NCBI RefSeq assembly: GCF_042664795.1
Contig: NZ_JBHTBN010000005.1
Coordinates: 124,001 to 188,000, forward strand
DNA: 64,000 nucleotides
Origin: Jejudonia soesokkakensis
Lineage (GTDB): Bacteria > Bacteroidota > Bacteroidia > Flavobacteriales > Flavobacteriaceae
Direction: 5' to 3'
Shown here piece by piece: positions 27,115 through 35,857 of this stretch. Position numbers and translations under genes: made by a program. Position 1 is the first letter of the stretch; each line of letters begins with the position of its first letter. The notes under the pieces are model-generated. The model saw only the letters and a program-made list of their open reading frames with translations, was not told the DNA's origin and searched no databases.

Positions 27115-27208
27115 TAAAATAATAATATTGGTATTTAGCCAAAGGATTTATAGTGTTCTTCAAACTTTTAAATCGCGCAACTAAATAACAATTAAAACGA
27201 AGAAAAAA

Positions 27209-28201
27209 ATGGCAGTATTTAGCTTTCAGAAGCCTGATAAAGTTATCATGATTAATTCAACCGATTTTGAAGGGAAATTCGAATTTCGCCCTTTAGAACC
27301 AGGTTACGGACTAACAGTAGGTAACGCATTAAGACGAGTATTACTTTCTTCATTAGAAGGATTTGCAATTACTTCGGTTCGTATCGAAGGAGTAGACCAC
27401 GAGTTTTCAACGATTGCAGGTGTAGTAGAAGATGTGACAGAAATCATTTTAAATTTAAAACAAGTTCGTTTTAAAAGACAAATTGATGAAATCGATAATG
27501 AAACGGTAACAATTTCAGTAAATAGTTCTAATCAATTAACTGCTGGAGATTTTCAGAAATTTATTTCAGGATTTCAGGTGTTAAACCCAGAAATGGTGAT
27601 TTGTAATATGGATTCTAAGGTAAATATGAACTTCGAAATTACCATTGAGAAGGGAAGAGGATATGTTCCTGCCGAAGAGAATAAAAAAGCAAATGCTCCT
27701 TTAGGTACTATTTTTACTGATTCGATTTATACGCCAATTAAAAATGTAAAATATAGCATTGAAAATTTCCGTGTAGAGCAGAAAACCGATTACGAAAAAT
27801 TAGTTTTTGAAATCATTACAGATGGATCAATCCATCCAAAAGATGCATTAACAGAAGCTGCTAAAACGCTAATTCACCACTTTATGTTATTTAGTGATGA
27901 GCGTATTACTTTGGAGGCAGACGAAATTGCACAAACTGAAACATATGATGAAGAATCATTACACATGCGTCAATTATTAAAGACAAAACTTGTGGATATG
28001 GATCTTTCTGTTCGTGCACTTAACTGCCTAAAAGCTGCAGAAGTCGATACTCTGGGAGATTTAGTTTCTTACAACAAAAATGATTTGATGAAGTTTAGAA
28101 ACTTTGGTAAAAAATCATTAACAGAACTTGAAGAGTTAGTAAACGTTAAAGGTCTTAACTTCGGAATGGATCTTTCAAAATATAAATTAGATAAAGATTA
28201 A
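27209..28201 (+). CDS. rpoA: DNA-directed RNA polymerase subunit alpha
   Basis: 330 aa. The N-terminal assembly domain has FEFRPLEPGYGLTVGNALRR and LLSSLEGFAITSVRIEG; the C-terminal domain has the helix-hairpin-helix region SVRALNCLKAAEVDTLGDLV and FGKKSLTELEELV, which binds UP elements and activators. Located between rpsD and rplQ as usual. The 94-nt gap upstream shows no clear promoter. Confidence 0.98.
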   Translation: MAVFSFQKPDKVIMINSTDFEGKFEFRPLEPGYGLTVGNALRRVLLSSLEGFAITSVRIEGVDHEFSTIAGVVEDVTEIILNLKQVRFKRQIDEIDNETVTISVNSSNQLTAGDFQKFISGFQVLNPEMVICNMDSKVNMNFEITIEKGRGYVPAEENKKANAPLGTIFTDSIYTPIKNVKYSIENFRVEQKTDYEKLVFEIITDGSIHPKDALTEAAKTLIHHFMLFSDERITLEADEIAQTETYDEESLHMRQLLKTKLVDMDLSVRALNCLKAAEVDTLGDLVSYNKNDLMKFRNFGKKSLTELEELVNVKGLNFGMDLSKYKLDKD

Positions 28202-28212
28202 TTAATCATATT

Positions 28213-28250
28213 TTGCTCTCCAGAGCTTACTGTTCTGGATTTGGTAGCAA
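28213..28250 (+). promoter_or_regulatory. Nested inverted repeats before rplQ
   Basis: TTGCT (28213-28217) can pair with AGCAA (28246-28250), and inside it CCAGA with TCTGG. It fills most of the 67-nt rpoA-rplQ gap and ends 18 nt before the rplQ start. Weak evidence for an L17 leader. Confidence 0.3.
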
Positions 28251-28268
28251 GATGATAATAGAAACGTC

Positions 28269-28754
28269 ATGAGACACGGAAAAAAAATAAACCACTTAGG
28301 AAGAAAAACTGCGCATAGAAAAGCTATGTTGGCAAACATGGCTTGTTCTCTAATCGAGCACAAGAGAATTAACACAACCGTTGCCAAAGCAAAAGCGTTG
28401 AAGAAGTTCGTGGAGCCTGTGATTACAAAGTCAAAAGAAGATACAACTCATAATCGTCGTATCGTTATGGCTACCCTTCGTCAAAAAGAGGCAGTGACAG
28501 AATTGTTTAGAGATGTAGCTGTAAAAATAGCAGATCGCCCAGGTGGATACACACGTATCATCAAGTTAGGAAACCGTTTAGGAGATAATGCAGATATGGC
28601 AATGATTGAACTTGTTGATTACAACGAGTTATACAATGCAGGTAAAGCTACTAAAACGAAGTCTACACGTCGTAGTCGTCGCGGAGGTTCTAAAACTGCT
28701 GCAGCAACACCTACCGAAACAAAAGCTAAAGAAGCTAAAAAAGAAGAAGAATAG
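28269..28754 (+). CDS. rplQ: 50S ribosomal protein L17
   Basis: bL17, 161 aa. The core MRHGKKINHLGRKTAHRKAM and RIIKLGNRLGDNADMAMIEL is typical. A Lys/Ala/Glu-rich C-terminal extension of about 40 residues makes it longer than the 120-130-aa forms of many bacteria. Last gene of the ribosomal cluster, followed by a strong terminator. Confidence 0.97.
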   Translation: MRHGKKINHLGRKTAHRKAMLANMACSLIEHKRINTTVAKAKALKKFVEPVITKSKEDTTHNRRIVMATLRQKEAVTELFRDVAVKIADRPGGYTRIIKLGNRLGDNADMAMIELVDYNELYNAGKATKTKSTRRSRRGGSKTAAATPTETKAKEAKKEEE

Positions 28755-28780
28755 ATTAATTCTATTTAACAATAAATACC

Positions 28781-28812
28781 AAGGGATGAGTTTTAACTCA
28801 TCCCTTTTTTTT
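28781..28812 (+). terminator. Terminator of the ribosomal super-cluster
   Basis: Inverted repeat AAGGGATGAGTT / AACTCATCCCTT followed by eight T, 27 nt after rplQ. Confidence 0.9.
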
Positions 28813-28890
28813 GTGAATATATTGGCTATTTGATATTGAATTTTAAATTTAATTTGCGTGCATTTTTTAAAAATTTAATTACTATACCTT

Positions 28891-29859
28891 ATGACAAACA
28901 AATTACTTATCCTTTTTTTTGCTTTTCTATGTAAAAGCATGAGTTCTCAAAACTTTAATTTCTCAAGCTTTAATGAACCTTACTCAAATCTAACTGAAAG
29001 TACCTCATTAAATAATAGTGAATTCTGGGATGATGATGAATTTATTATTCCTATTGACTTTGAATTTTCCATAAGCACACATACTTTCAATACTATTTAT
29101 ATAGTAGATTGGAGTGTTGGAGGAGTGCTCTCTTCAAATGCTTCTGGAAATGGTATTTTGCCTATTTTTATTCCTATTGGGCAAGATATTGTTAGTAGGT
29201 TCGATAGTAGCGCCTCAACTTCTCCTTTATCTTACAAAACTGAAGGTGATGCTGGAAGTAGAATACTTAAAATTGAATGGAACAATGCTGGTTTTTTCGA
29301 AGACTCCACACAAAATGATTTTATGAACTTTCAAGTATGGTTATACGAAGGAACAAATGCTATAGAGTATAGATATGGTCCAAATGAAATAAACAATCCA
29401 GATGAGTCATTTGAAGGATTATTAGGGCCAAATGTTGGGTTATTCTCATCCATTGATATTAATAATGATATGCTAGTTGATTATGCTTATGTCATTTCAG
29501 GCGATCCTTTAAATCCGGAACTAACAGTTTATCAGCCAGGAGACGAATATGATGGGGAAAGTTTAAGCGCTGCGATTCCAGATGGCACAGTTTTTCGTTT
29601 TGAAGCCGCAGAACTTGCTATAAATGAATTTGATCTAGATTCATGGGCGTTATATCCTAATCCAACTACAGAGACTATTCATATAAAAACGGATAGTCCA
29701 CTAATGTCTTTAAAAGTATTTTCAATTGATGGAAAACTCGTCATTAATACCCTAGAAAATAAAACATCACTAGATGTTTCTCATCTTCCTTCTGGTAGTT
29801 ATTATATTCAATTACTTAGTTCGGTGGGAGTTTCAACAAAACAGTTTGTTAAGTTGTAG
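28891..29859 (+). CDS. Secreted protein with type IX secretion C-terminal sorting domain
   Basis: 322 aa. A signal peptide covers about the first 20 residues (LLILFFAFLCKSMSSQ). The central 220 residues form a beta-rich domain I cannot name. The last 70 residues are a type A T9SS sorting domain: WALYPNPTTETIHIKT, LKVFSIDGKLV, LDVSHLPSGSYYIQL and a final KQFVKL. This predicts Sec export, then outer-membrane passage by the T9SS and possible anchoring to the surface. It stands alone between two terminators; no partner gene suggests its role. Confidence 0.75.
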   Translation: MTNKLLILFFAFLCKSMSSQNFNFSSFNEPYSNLTESTSLNNSEFWDDDEFIIPIDFEFSISTHTFNTIYIVDWSVGGVLSSNASGNGILPIFIPIGQDIVSRFDSSASTSPLSYKTEGDAGSRILKIEWNNAGFFEDSTQNDFMNFQVWLYEGTNAIEYRYGPNEINNPDESFEGLLGPNVGLFSSIDINNDMLVDYAYVISGDPLNPELTVYQPGDEYDGESLSAAIPDGTVFRFEAAELAINEFDLDSWALYPNPTTETIHIKTDSPLMSLKVFSIDGKLVINTLENKTSLDVSHLPSGSYYIQLLSSVGVSTKQFVKL

Positions 29860-29881
29860 TTAAAAGATTAATATAGTTTAT

Positions 29882-29912
29882 AAAAGGAGGGTGTTAAAAA
29901 CCCTCCTTTTTT
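29882..29912 (+). terminator. Terminator after T9SS-secreted protein gene
   Basis: AAAAGGAGGG / CCCTCCTTTT with a 9-nt loop, followed by TT, 22 nt past the stop codon. Confidence 0.85.
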
Positions 29913-29959
29913 GTTGAAAGAAGCTTTTTCAATCATAGTTTATTCCGTCATAAATTTGC

Positions 29960-29967
29960 TATTTTTG
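29960..29967 (+). promoter_or_regulatory. -7 promoter element of carA
   Basis: TAttTTTG, an exact match to the Bacteroidetes -7, 17 nt before the carA start. The -33 region is weak (TTTA). Confidence 0.6.
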
Positions 29968-29984
29968 TCAAACTTTTCAATATT

Positions 29985-31106
29985 ATGAAATATCAGACTC
30001 GAAAACCCGCACTTATTTTATTAGCAGATGGAACTATTTTCTACGGAAAGGCCGTAGGAGGAAAAGAAGGAAGTGCTTTTGGTGAAGTTTGCTTCAACAC
30101 TGGAATGACTGGCTATCAAGAGATCTTTACAGACCCCTCTTATTACGGTCAGCTCATGGTTACTACCAATGCACATATAGGAAACTATGGTGTCAATGAT
30201 GAAGAAGTAGAATCTGAAGGTATAAAGATAGCTGGCTTGATTTGTCGTAACTTCAGCTATCATGCATCTAGAGCAGATTCAGATGGAACGCTCGAAGAAT
30301 TTCTAGACAAAAATAGTGTGCTTGCGATTAGCGATGTGGATACACGGGCCCTAGTTAATTACATCCGGGATCATGGTGCGATGAATGCTGTAATTTCTAC
30401 TGAAATTGACAACCTAGAAAACCTTAAAAAGCAATTAGCAGAAGTGCCAAACATGAACGGCCTTGAGCTAGCGAGTAAAGTTTCTACCAAGGAACCTTAT
30501 TTCTTCGGAAAGGAAGATGCTACCTTTAAAATTTCAGCATTAGATATTGGTATTAAAAAGAACATTCTTCGAAATTTGGCTGAAAGAGATTGCTATATAA
30601 AAGTATTTCCTTACAATGCTTCATTTTCAGAATTACAGGATTTTAATCCAGATGGTTATTTCTTGTCAAACGGTCCTGGAGATCCAGAACCTTTAACCGA
30701 AGTAATTGAAACTACAAAACAAATCATTGCTACTGAAAAACCACTTTTTGGAATTTGTTTAGGACATCAGATACTAGCATTGGCAAACGGTATTTCTACT
30801 TATAAAATGCACCACGGACACAGAGGGATTAATCACCCTATTATAAATTTGATTACTGGAAAAGGTGAAATAACGTCTCAAAATCATGGATTCGCTATCA
30901 ATCGAGAAGAAGCAGAACAACATGATGATATAGAAATTACACATGTTCACTTAAACGACAAAACAGCAGCGGGAATCCGAATGAAAAGTAAGCCAGTTTT
31001 TTCTGTGCAATACCATCCTGAAGCAAGTCCCGGACCACACGATGCTTCCTACTTATTCGATGAGTTTGTGGCAAGTATCAAAAAGCATAAGTTAGAAACC
31101 GCTTAA
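29985..31106 (+). CDS. carA: Carbamoyl-phosphate synthase small subunit
   Basis: 373 aa. Glutamine-hydrolysing subunit that feeds ammonia to CarB for carbamoyl phosphate, needed for pyrimidines and arginine. The N-terminal CPSase domain shows GSAFGEVCFNTGMTGYQEI; the C-terminal class I glutaminase has the nucleophile in FGICLGHQILALANG and the His-Glu pair in YHPEASPGPHD. carB is not adjacent; a terminator follows and eno is next. Confidence 0.97.
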   Translation: MKYQTRKPALILLADGTIFYGKAVGGKEGSAFGEVCFNTGMTGYQEIFTDPSYYGQLMVTTNAHIGNYGVNDEEVESEGIKIAGLICRNFSYHASRADSDGTLEEFLDKNSVLAISDVDTRALVNYIRDHGAMNAVISTEIDNLENLKKQLAEVPNMNGLELASKVSTKEPYFFGKEDATFKISALDIGIKKNILRNLAERDCYIKVFPYNASFSELQDFNPDGYFLSNGPGDPEPLTEVIETTKQIIATEKPLFGICLGHQILALANGISTYKMHHGHRGINHPIINLITGKGEITSQNHGFAINREEAEQHDDIEITHVHLNDKTAAGIRMKSKPVFSVQYHPEASPGPHDASYLFDEFVASIKKHKLETA

Positions 31107-31121
31107 AAATTTATAGAATAT

Positions 31122-31149
31122 CCTCCCCTTTAAGGGGAGGTGTTTTTTT
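31122..31149 (+). terminator. Terminator after carA
   Basis: CCTCCCC / GGGGAGG with loop TTTAA, followed by TGTTTTTTT, 16 nt after carA. Confidence 0.88.
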
Positions 31150-31195
31150 AGAAAGAACTTATTAAAAATAACAAATAACTAAAAAGTAAATAACT

Positions 31196-32482
31196 ATGAG
31201 TATCATTATTGACATTCGAGCAAGACAAATTTTTGACTCAAGAGGAAATCCAACCGTTGAAGTTGATGTCATTACAGAACATGGTTATTTGGGTCGTGCA
31301 GCAGTACCTTCTGGAGCGTCTACTGGCGAACATGAAGCTGTAGAACTGCGTGATGGAGGCGATGCCTATATGGGTAAGGGAGTACTTAAAGCTGTCGAGA
31401 ATGTCAATGGAAAAATTGCAGGGACTCTCTTAGGTGTTTCGGTTTTTGAACAAGCACAGATAGACCAAATCATGATTGATCTGGACGGAACAAAAAATAA
31501 ATCAAAATTAGGAGCCAATGCTATACTTGGAGTTTCTTTAGCATGTGCAAAGGCTGCTGCGAATGAGTTGGGATTACCTTTGTATAGATACGTTGGTGGT
31601 GTAAGTGCTAAAACGCTTCCGGTACCCATGATGAATATTATTAATGGTGGTTCTCACAGTGACGCGCCTATTGCGTTTCAGGAGTTTATGGTCATGCCAG
31701 TAAAGGCTCAAAGTTTTACCCATGCTATGCAAATGGGATCTGAGATCTTTCATAACTTGAAAAAAGTATTACACGATAGAAATTTAAGTACCGCTGTGGG
31801 GGATGAAGGCGGATTTGCACCCACACTTAATGGCACCGAGGATGCACTAGATACGATTGCAAAAGCCACCAAGAATGCTGGCTACACCCTTGGAGATGAC
31901 GTGATGATTGCATTAGATTGTGCAGCAGCAGAATTCTATAGTGATGGAAAGTATGACTATTCAAAATTTGAGGGCGATAGCGGAAAAGTAAGAAGTAGTA
32001 AGGAGCAGGCGGATTATCTCGCAGAACTTTCAGAAAAATATCCCATTATCTCAATTGAAGACGGTATGGATGAAAATGATTGGGAAGGCTGGAAGTACCT
32101 TACTGAAAAAATAGGCAAAAAAGTACAGTTGGTAGGTGACGACCTTTTTGTTACAAATGTAGAAAGACTATCGAGAGGTATTTCTGAAAATATTGCGAAT
32201 TCTATACTCATTAAAGTAAACCAAATTGGAACACTTTCAGAAACCATAGCTGCTGTAAATATGGCTCACAATGCCGGGTATACTTCGGTTATGTCACACA
32301 GAAGCGGTGAAACTGAAGATAACACAATTGCAGATCTCGCGGTAGCATTAAATTGTGGACAAATTAAAACGGGTTCTGCCTCCCGAAGTGACCGTATGGC
32401 AAAATATAATCAACTGCTTCGTATTGAAGAGCAATTAGATAATGTTGGATATTACCCTGGTAGAAAGACCTTTAAAATATAG
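31196..32482 (+). CDS. eno: Enolase
   Basis: 428 aa. Glycolytic dehydration of 2-phosphoglycerate to phosphoenolpyruvate. Conserved SGASTGEHEAVELRDG, metal and catalytic segments DDLFVTN, LIKVNQIGTLSET and SHRSGETED, and the substrate loop KTGSASRSDR. The stop is 3 nt from the stop of the convergent minus-strand gene, with no terminator between. Confidence 0.98.
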   Translation: MSIIIDIRARQIFDSRGNPTVEVDVITEHGYLGRAAVPSGASTGEHEAVELRDGGDAYMGKGVLKAVENVNGKIAGTLLGVSVFEQAQIDQIMIDLDGTKNKSKLGANAILGVSLACAKAAANELGLPLYRYVGGVSAKTLPVPMMNIINGGSHSDAPIAFQEFMVMPVKAQSFTHAMQMGSEIFHNLKKVLHDRNLSTAVGDEGGFAPTLNGTEDALDTIAKATKNAGYTLGDDVMIALDCAAAEFYSDGKYDYSKFEGDSGKVRSSKEQADYLAELSEKYPIISIEDGMDENDWEGWKYLTEKIGKKVQLVGDDLFVTNVERLSRGISENIANSILIKVNQIGTLSETIAAVNMAHNAGYTSVMSHRSGETEDNTIADLAVALNCGQIKTGSASRSDRMAKYNQLLRIEEQLDNVGYYPGRKTFKI

Positions 32483-32485
32483 AAT

Positions 32486-32926
32486 TTACAATAATTCTTC
32501 TAGGGTGTGAAGCTCTTTTATTGAAGTCGCAATCGTATTTAAGTGTTTATTAAATACATCAATAGATTTTTGAGTATGATTTTCTTGCTCCAATAGAGCC
32601 GTATAGGCTGTTTGAGCATATTCTTCAGCCTCTAGTGAATGTTTCAGAATTGATTTGTCGTCTTCTAAGTTAATAGAAGCCTTAAGATCAAGCCAACCTC
32701 TAGACATAGCCCCTGCAAAAGTTCCTTCAACATCTATGGGTTGATCTGGATATATCATACTTGATATGGCTGTAAGCTCTAAAGAGAAGACTCTCCGTTT
32801 ATCAGCTAATTTTCTAAGAAGAGCATATAAAGAGGTGTCTTTTACATAAGATAAACTATCAATATATTCCTTATGGACATCGGTATGTTTAGCAATAAGT
32901 TTATTTACTTTTCTGTAATTTTCCAT
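32486..32926 (-). CDS. PA2169/DUF2383-family four-helix-bundle protein
   Basis: 146 aa, all helical, ferritin-like. The family pattern is visible: a first helix pair ending in HKEYIDSLSYVKD, then GTFAGAMSRGWLDLKASIN and HSLEAEEYAQTAYTALLEQ. Proteins of this family are often induced by stress, but their biochemical role is not settled. Third gene of a minus-strand operon after the transporter and MscS genes, 9 nt from the latter. Confidence 0.75.
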   Translation of the reverse strand: MENYRKVNKLIAKHTDVHKEYIDSLSYVKDTSLYALLRKLADKRRVFSLELTAISSMIYPDQPIDVEGTFAGAMSRGWLDLKASINLEDDKSILKHSLEAEEYAQTAYTALLEQENHTQKSIDVFNKHLNTIATSIKELHTLEELL

Positions 32927-32935
32927 GATACAATT

Positions 32936-33811
32936 TTATTCTTTGTTAGCGTTTAAGGGGGCCTTTGTTGTTAGTTCGCGTACTGGATATGGTATTTGAA
33001 TATCATGTTCGGCAAATAAGTTATTGATATAGATAATAGCGAGATCCTGTGCGGTATACATTTGACTTTTCTTTACATAATCGACCCAGAATCGTGTCAT
33101 AAAATGAATGCCACTATCACCAAACTCGGTATAATAAAATTCAATTTTTTCACTTGGATTGGGTGGGAATTTTTCAGTTATAAGATCAGTAACCATTTTT
33201 TTAATATTTTCTAGATCACTCCCAAAGGGGACACGACTTGAAACAGAAATACGAGCTCTGGTAACCAAAGAAAAATTTACGAAAGGTTCTTCAATAAATT
33301 TTGAATTTGGCATAATCACAAAATGGTTGTCGGGACGTCTCAAAACAAGATTTCGTAAGCTTATTTCATGTACAAAACCTGCGTGTTCTTCGGTTTCAAT
33401 ATAATCACCTATTCTAATTCTGGGTAAAAAGGAGAGCATGATCCCCGAAAAAGTATTTGACAGTGTTCCTTGTAATGCAAGTCCTATAGCAAGGGCAACA
33501 ACTCCTGCGCCTGCAAGAACAGAGGTTAAAGCCTTATTAAGATCCATAATTCCTAATGCCAAAAAGAACCCAATAATGATAATAAGTGCGTATACAATCT
33601 TAGCGACAATGCGACGTATGGATTGATTTTTCATATAGCGACGCAAAATCTTTTTTAGTAAAGAATGTACGCCTCTTGCAATGAGATAAAAAATGAAGAG
33701 TACAACAAGAGCAATTCCAATATTGGGCAAACGTAATATAAATGCATCCCACCACCCGTCTAATTTGGTCAATAATCGTTCTGCTATGTCAGCCTCTTGA
33801 AATAAAAACAT
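32936..33811 (-). CDS. Small-conductance mechanosensitive channel (MscS family)
   Basis: 291 aa, the size of E. coli MscS. Three N-terminal membrane segments (IGIALVVLFIFYLIARG; IVYALIIIIGFFLALGI; the pore helix VLAGAGVVALAIGLALQ). The beta domain begins with FSGIMLSFLPRIRIGDYIE, followed by IMPNSKFIEEPFVNFS. It should release solutes on hypo-osmotic shock. Second gene of the operon; 9-nt gaps on both sides. Confidence 0.93.
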   Translation of the reverse strand: MFLFQEADIAERLLTKLDGWWDAFILRLPNIGIALVVLFIFYLIARGVHSLLKKILRRYMKNQSIRRIVAKIVYALIIIIGFFLALGIMDLNKALTSVLAGAGVVALAIGLALQGTLSNTFSGIMLSFLPRIRIGDYIETEEHAGFVHEISLRNLVLRRPDNHFVIMPNSKFIEEPFVNFSLVTRARISVSSRVPFGSDLENIKKMVTDLITEKFPPNPSEKIEFYYTEFGDSGIHFMTRFWVDYVKKSQMYTAQDLAIIYINNLFAEHDIQIPYPVRELTTKAPLNANKE

Positions 33812-33820
33812 AGTATAAAG

Positions 33821-35635
33821 TTAAGTAAGTAATGTTGATAATAAAAGTGTTGCAGCGATCCAAAGCAATATGGATAAAATTCCTCCTATAATTAAAAAGT
33901 GTTTAAATGAATAAATGCCTGTACCATAAATCAACGCATTGGTTTGGTATCCCACCGGTGTAAAAAAGCTAAAATTAGCTGCAAACATTACGGCTAGAAT
34001 AAATGGTTTTAGGGGTAGATCAAGTCCCATCGCCACAGAAATTGCGATAGGGGTCATGATGATAGCCGTCGCATTATTTGAGATAGTTCCGCTCATTAGC
34101 ATTGTAAACCCAAAAATAATAGCCAAAATAATCGTTGGAGATTGGTCAGACAGTAATGCTAATAATTTTTCTGAGATCCAGAGATCTGTCCCGCTATTAT
34201 TCATCGCAATTCCCAACGGAATCATTCCAGCCAGCAAAAAGATAATCTGCCAGTTTATTTTGTGATAAATATCTTCTAGTGAAATAGATTTGGTTAGTAA
34301 TAAACTTGCAACTCCAATAAGTGAAGCCGTTAAAATAGTGGTTAATCCAGATGCTGCAATTGCAATGACTCCTAATAATATAAGACTTGTAATTAGCTTT
34401 TTGGAAGTAGGGATTGTTGGTGTAGAGTCGTGCTGATTAAGAATGGCTGTGTTCTCAATGTTGTACAGCTGCGAAATGTTTTTTTCTTGTAGTTCCAGTA
34501 GAATACGATCTCCAGGTTTTATATTTATTTCCTGAATGTTTTTTCGAATTAAACGTTCTTTAGTATTCCGAAGATTTTTACGTTTTTTGATAGCTATGGG
34601 AAATGCCCCTTCAAGAGACATGTTCCGAAGGTTTTTCATGGTTTTTCCCAATAGTTTAGAACCAGGTAACACCAATAATTCTACATAGCGTAAGGTGAAC
34701 TCTTTTTCAGATTTCTTATTGTCACTCTCCTCTTCAATTTCTATTGTTTTGTTATCGTGAAACTTAAAACCTTCAATTTTTTTTATATCACCTAGGTTGT
34801 CAATATCACTCATTAAAACCAAATTGTCACCTTCTTTCAAATTTATATACCTTCCCGGGGCGTTGATGGTATGTTGACCCCGAATAAGTTTGATAATGGA
34901 GGTGCCATTTGAGTTTAGAAATTCTATATCTTCTAGACGTTCTCCAATCAATTCAGAATCTTTGTCAACCGAAACCGTAAAGACATATTCTTCAACTGCA
35001 TATTCATGTTCGAAATCGGCTGCCTTATCTTTAGGCAACCACCTTGAGGCGATCATCATATAAACAACTCCAATAGCTAGTAAGATTATTCCAATAGCTG
35101 AAAATTCAAAAAAACTAAATTTATCAGCACCCAAATCCAATGCGATCTGATTTACCAATAAGTTCGTTGAAGTCCCCATAAGTGTGCAGCTTCCGCCGAG
35201 AATACCTGCAAAAGAGATTGGCATTAAAAGTTTTGCTGCGGAAAAATTATATTTTTCAGCCAACTGTGATACGATCTTAATAAAGATAATGACTACCGCA
35301 GTAGTACTTATAAAAGCTGAAATACCAGCTGAAATGACCATAAAAGCTGGCGTGATTAGCAGCAATGGTAAAATCTTTAATTTTTTTATGACATCGGTAA
35401 GCCACTGAATCACTCCATTTTCTTCCAAACCAATCGCTAAAATCATAAGAGATAGCACCGTTATGGTGGCTGGGTTTGCAAAACCGCTAATAGCTTCTTG
35501 AGGGGTGGTTAAACCGCACAGAATAAGCGCTACAATAATAAAAAATGAAATTTTATCTATAGGAAATAATTCTGTTACAAAAAGTAAAATAGTAACAGCT
35601 AAAATGATAAAAACGGTTAGTATTTGAAATTCCAT
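33821..35635 (-). CDS. SLC13/DASS-type permease with central TrkA-C (RCK_C) domains
   Basis: 604 aa. Two membrane halves (about residues 1-190 and 400-604) flank a cytoplasmic region of about 200 residues with two TrkA-C-like domains (SELIGERLEDIEFLNSNGTS and GSKLLGKTMKNLRNMSLEG). The membrane part shows SFAGILGGSCTLMGTSTNLL and MSGTISNNATAIIMTPIAI, the SNT-like motifs of the sodium/anion DASS family. Substrate (dicarboxylate, sulfate or other anion) cannot be deduced. First gene of a three-gene operon with MscS and PA2169-family genes. Confidence 0.85.
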   Translation of the reverse strand: MEFQILTVFIILAVTILLFVTELFPIDKISFFIIVALILCGLTTPQEAISGFANPATITVLSLMILAIGLEENGVIQWLTDVIKKLKILPLLLITPAFMVISAGISAFISTTAVVIIFIKIVSQLAEKYNFSAAKLLMPISFAGILGGSCTLMGTSTNLLVNQIALDLGADKFSFFEFSAIGIILLAIGVVYMMIASRWLPKDKAADFEHEYAVEEYVFTVSVDKDSELIGERLEDIEFLNSNGTSIIKLIRGQHTINAPGRYINLKEGDNLVLMSDIDNLGDIKKIEGFKFHDNKTIEIEEESDNKKSEKEFTLRYVELLVLPGSKLLGKTMKNLRNMSLEGAFPIAIKKRKNLRNTKERLIRKNIQEINIKPGDRILLELQEKNISQLYNIENTAILNQHDSTPTIPTSKKLITSLILLGVIAIAASGLTTILTASLIGVASLLLTKSISLEDIYHKINWQIIFLLAGMIPLGIAMNNSGTDLWISEKLLALLSDQSPTIILAIIFGFTMLMSGTISNNATAIIMTPIAISVAMGLDLPLKPFILAVMFAANFSFFTPVGYQTNALIYGTGIYSFKHFLIIGGILSILLWIAATLLLSTLLT

Positions 35636-35652
35636 TCAGCAGTTTTAAGACT

Positions 35653-35683
35653 TAAAAATATTACAAATAAGAAAGCAGGTCAA
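35653..35683 (-). promoter_or_regulatory. Promoter of the transporter-mscS-PA2169 operon
   Basis: On the minus strand, TTG (35683-35681), a 20-nt spacer and TAttTTTA (35660-35653), one base off the -7 consensus, about 18 nt before the start codon. Confidence 0.5.
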
Positions 35684-35857
35684 TTAAAGAAATCATAATA
35701 TTAAAGAGGTAAAATCGGAATGTATTAAAAGTACTAATAGGAGCGCTACATTTTTTAAGGATTATTTAACCTAACTAAGGGAGTCATTTGTTAAAAAAAT
35801 CGTCTGATATTTTGTAATTTAGCAGTTCTGAAAAATTTAAATCACCAAAATTAAAAT

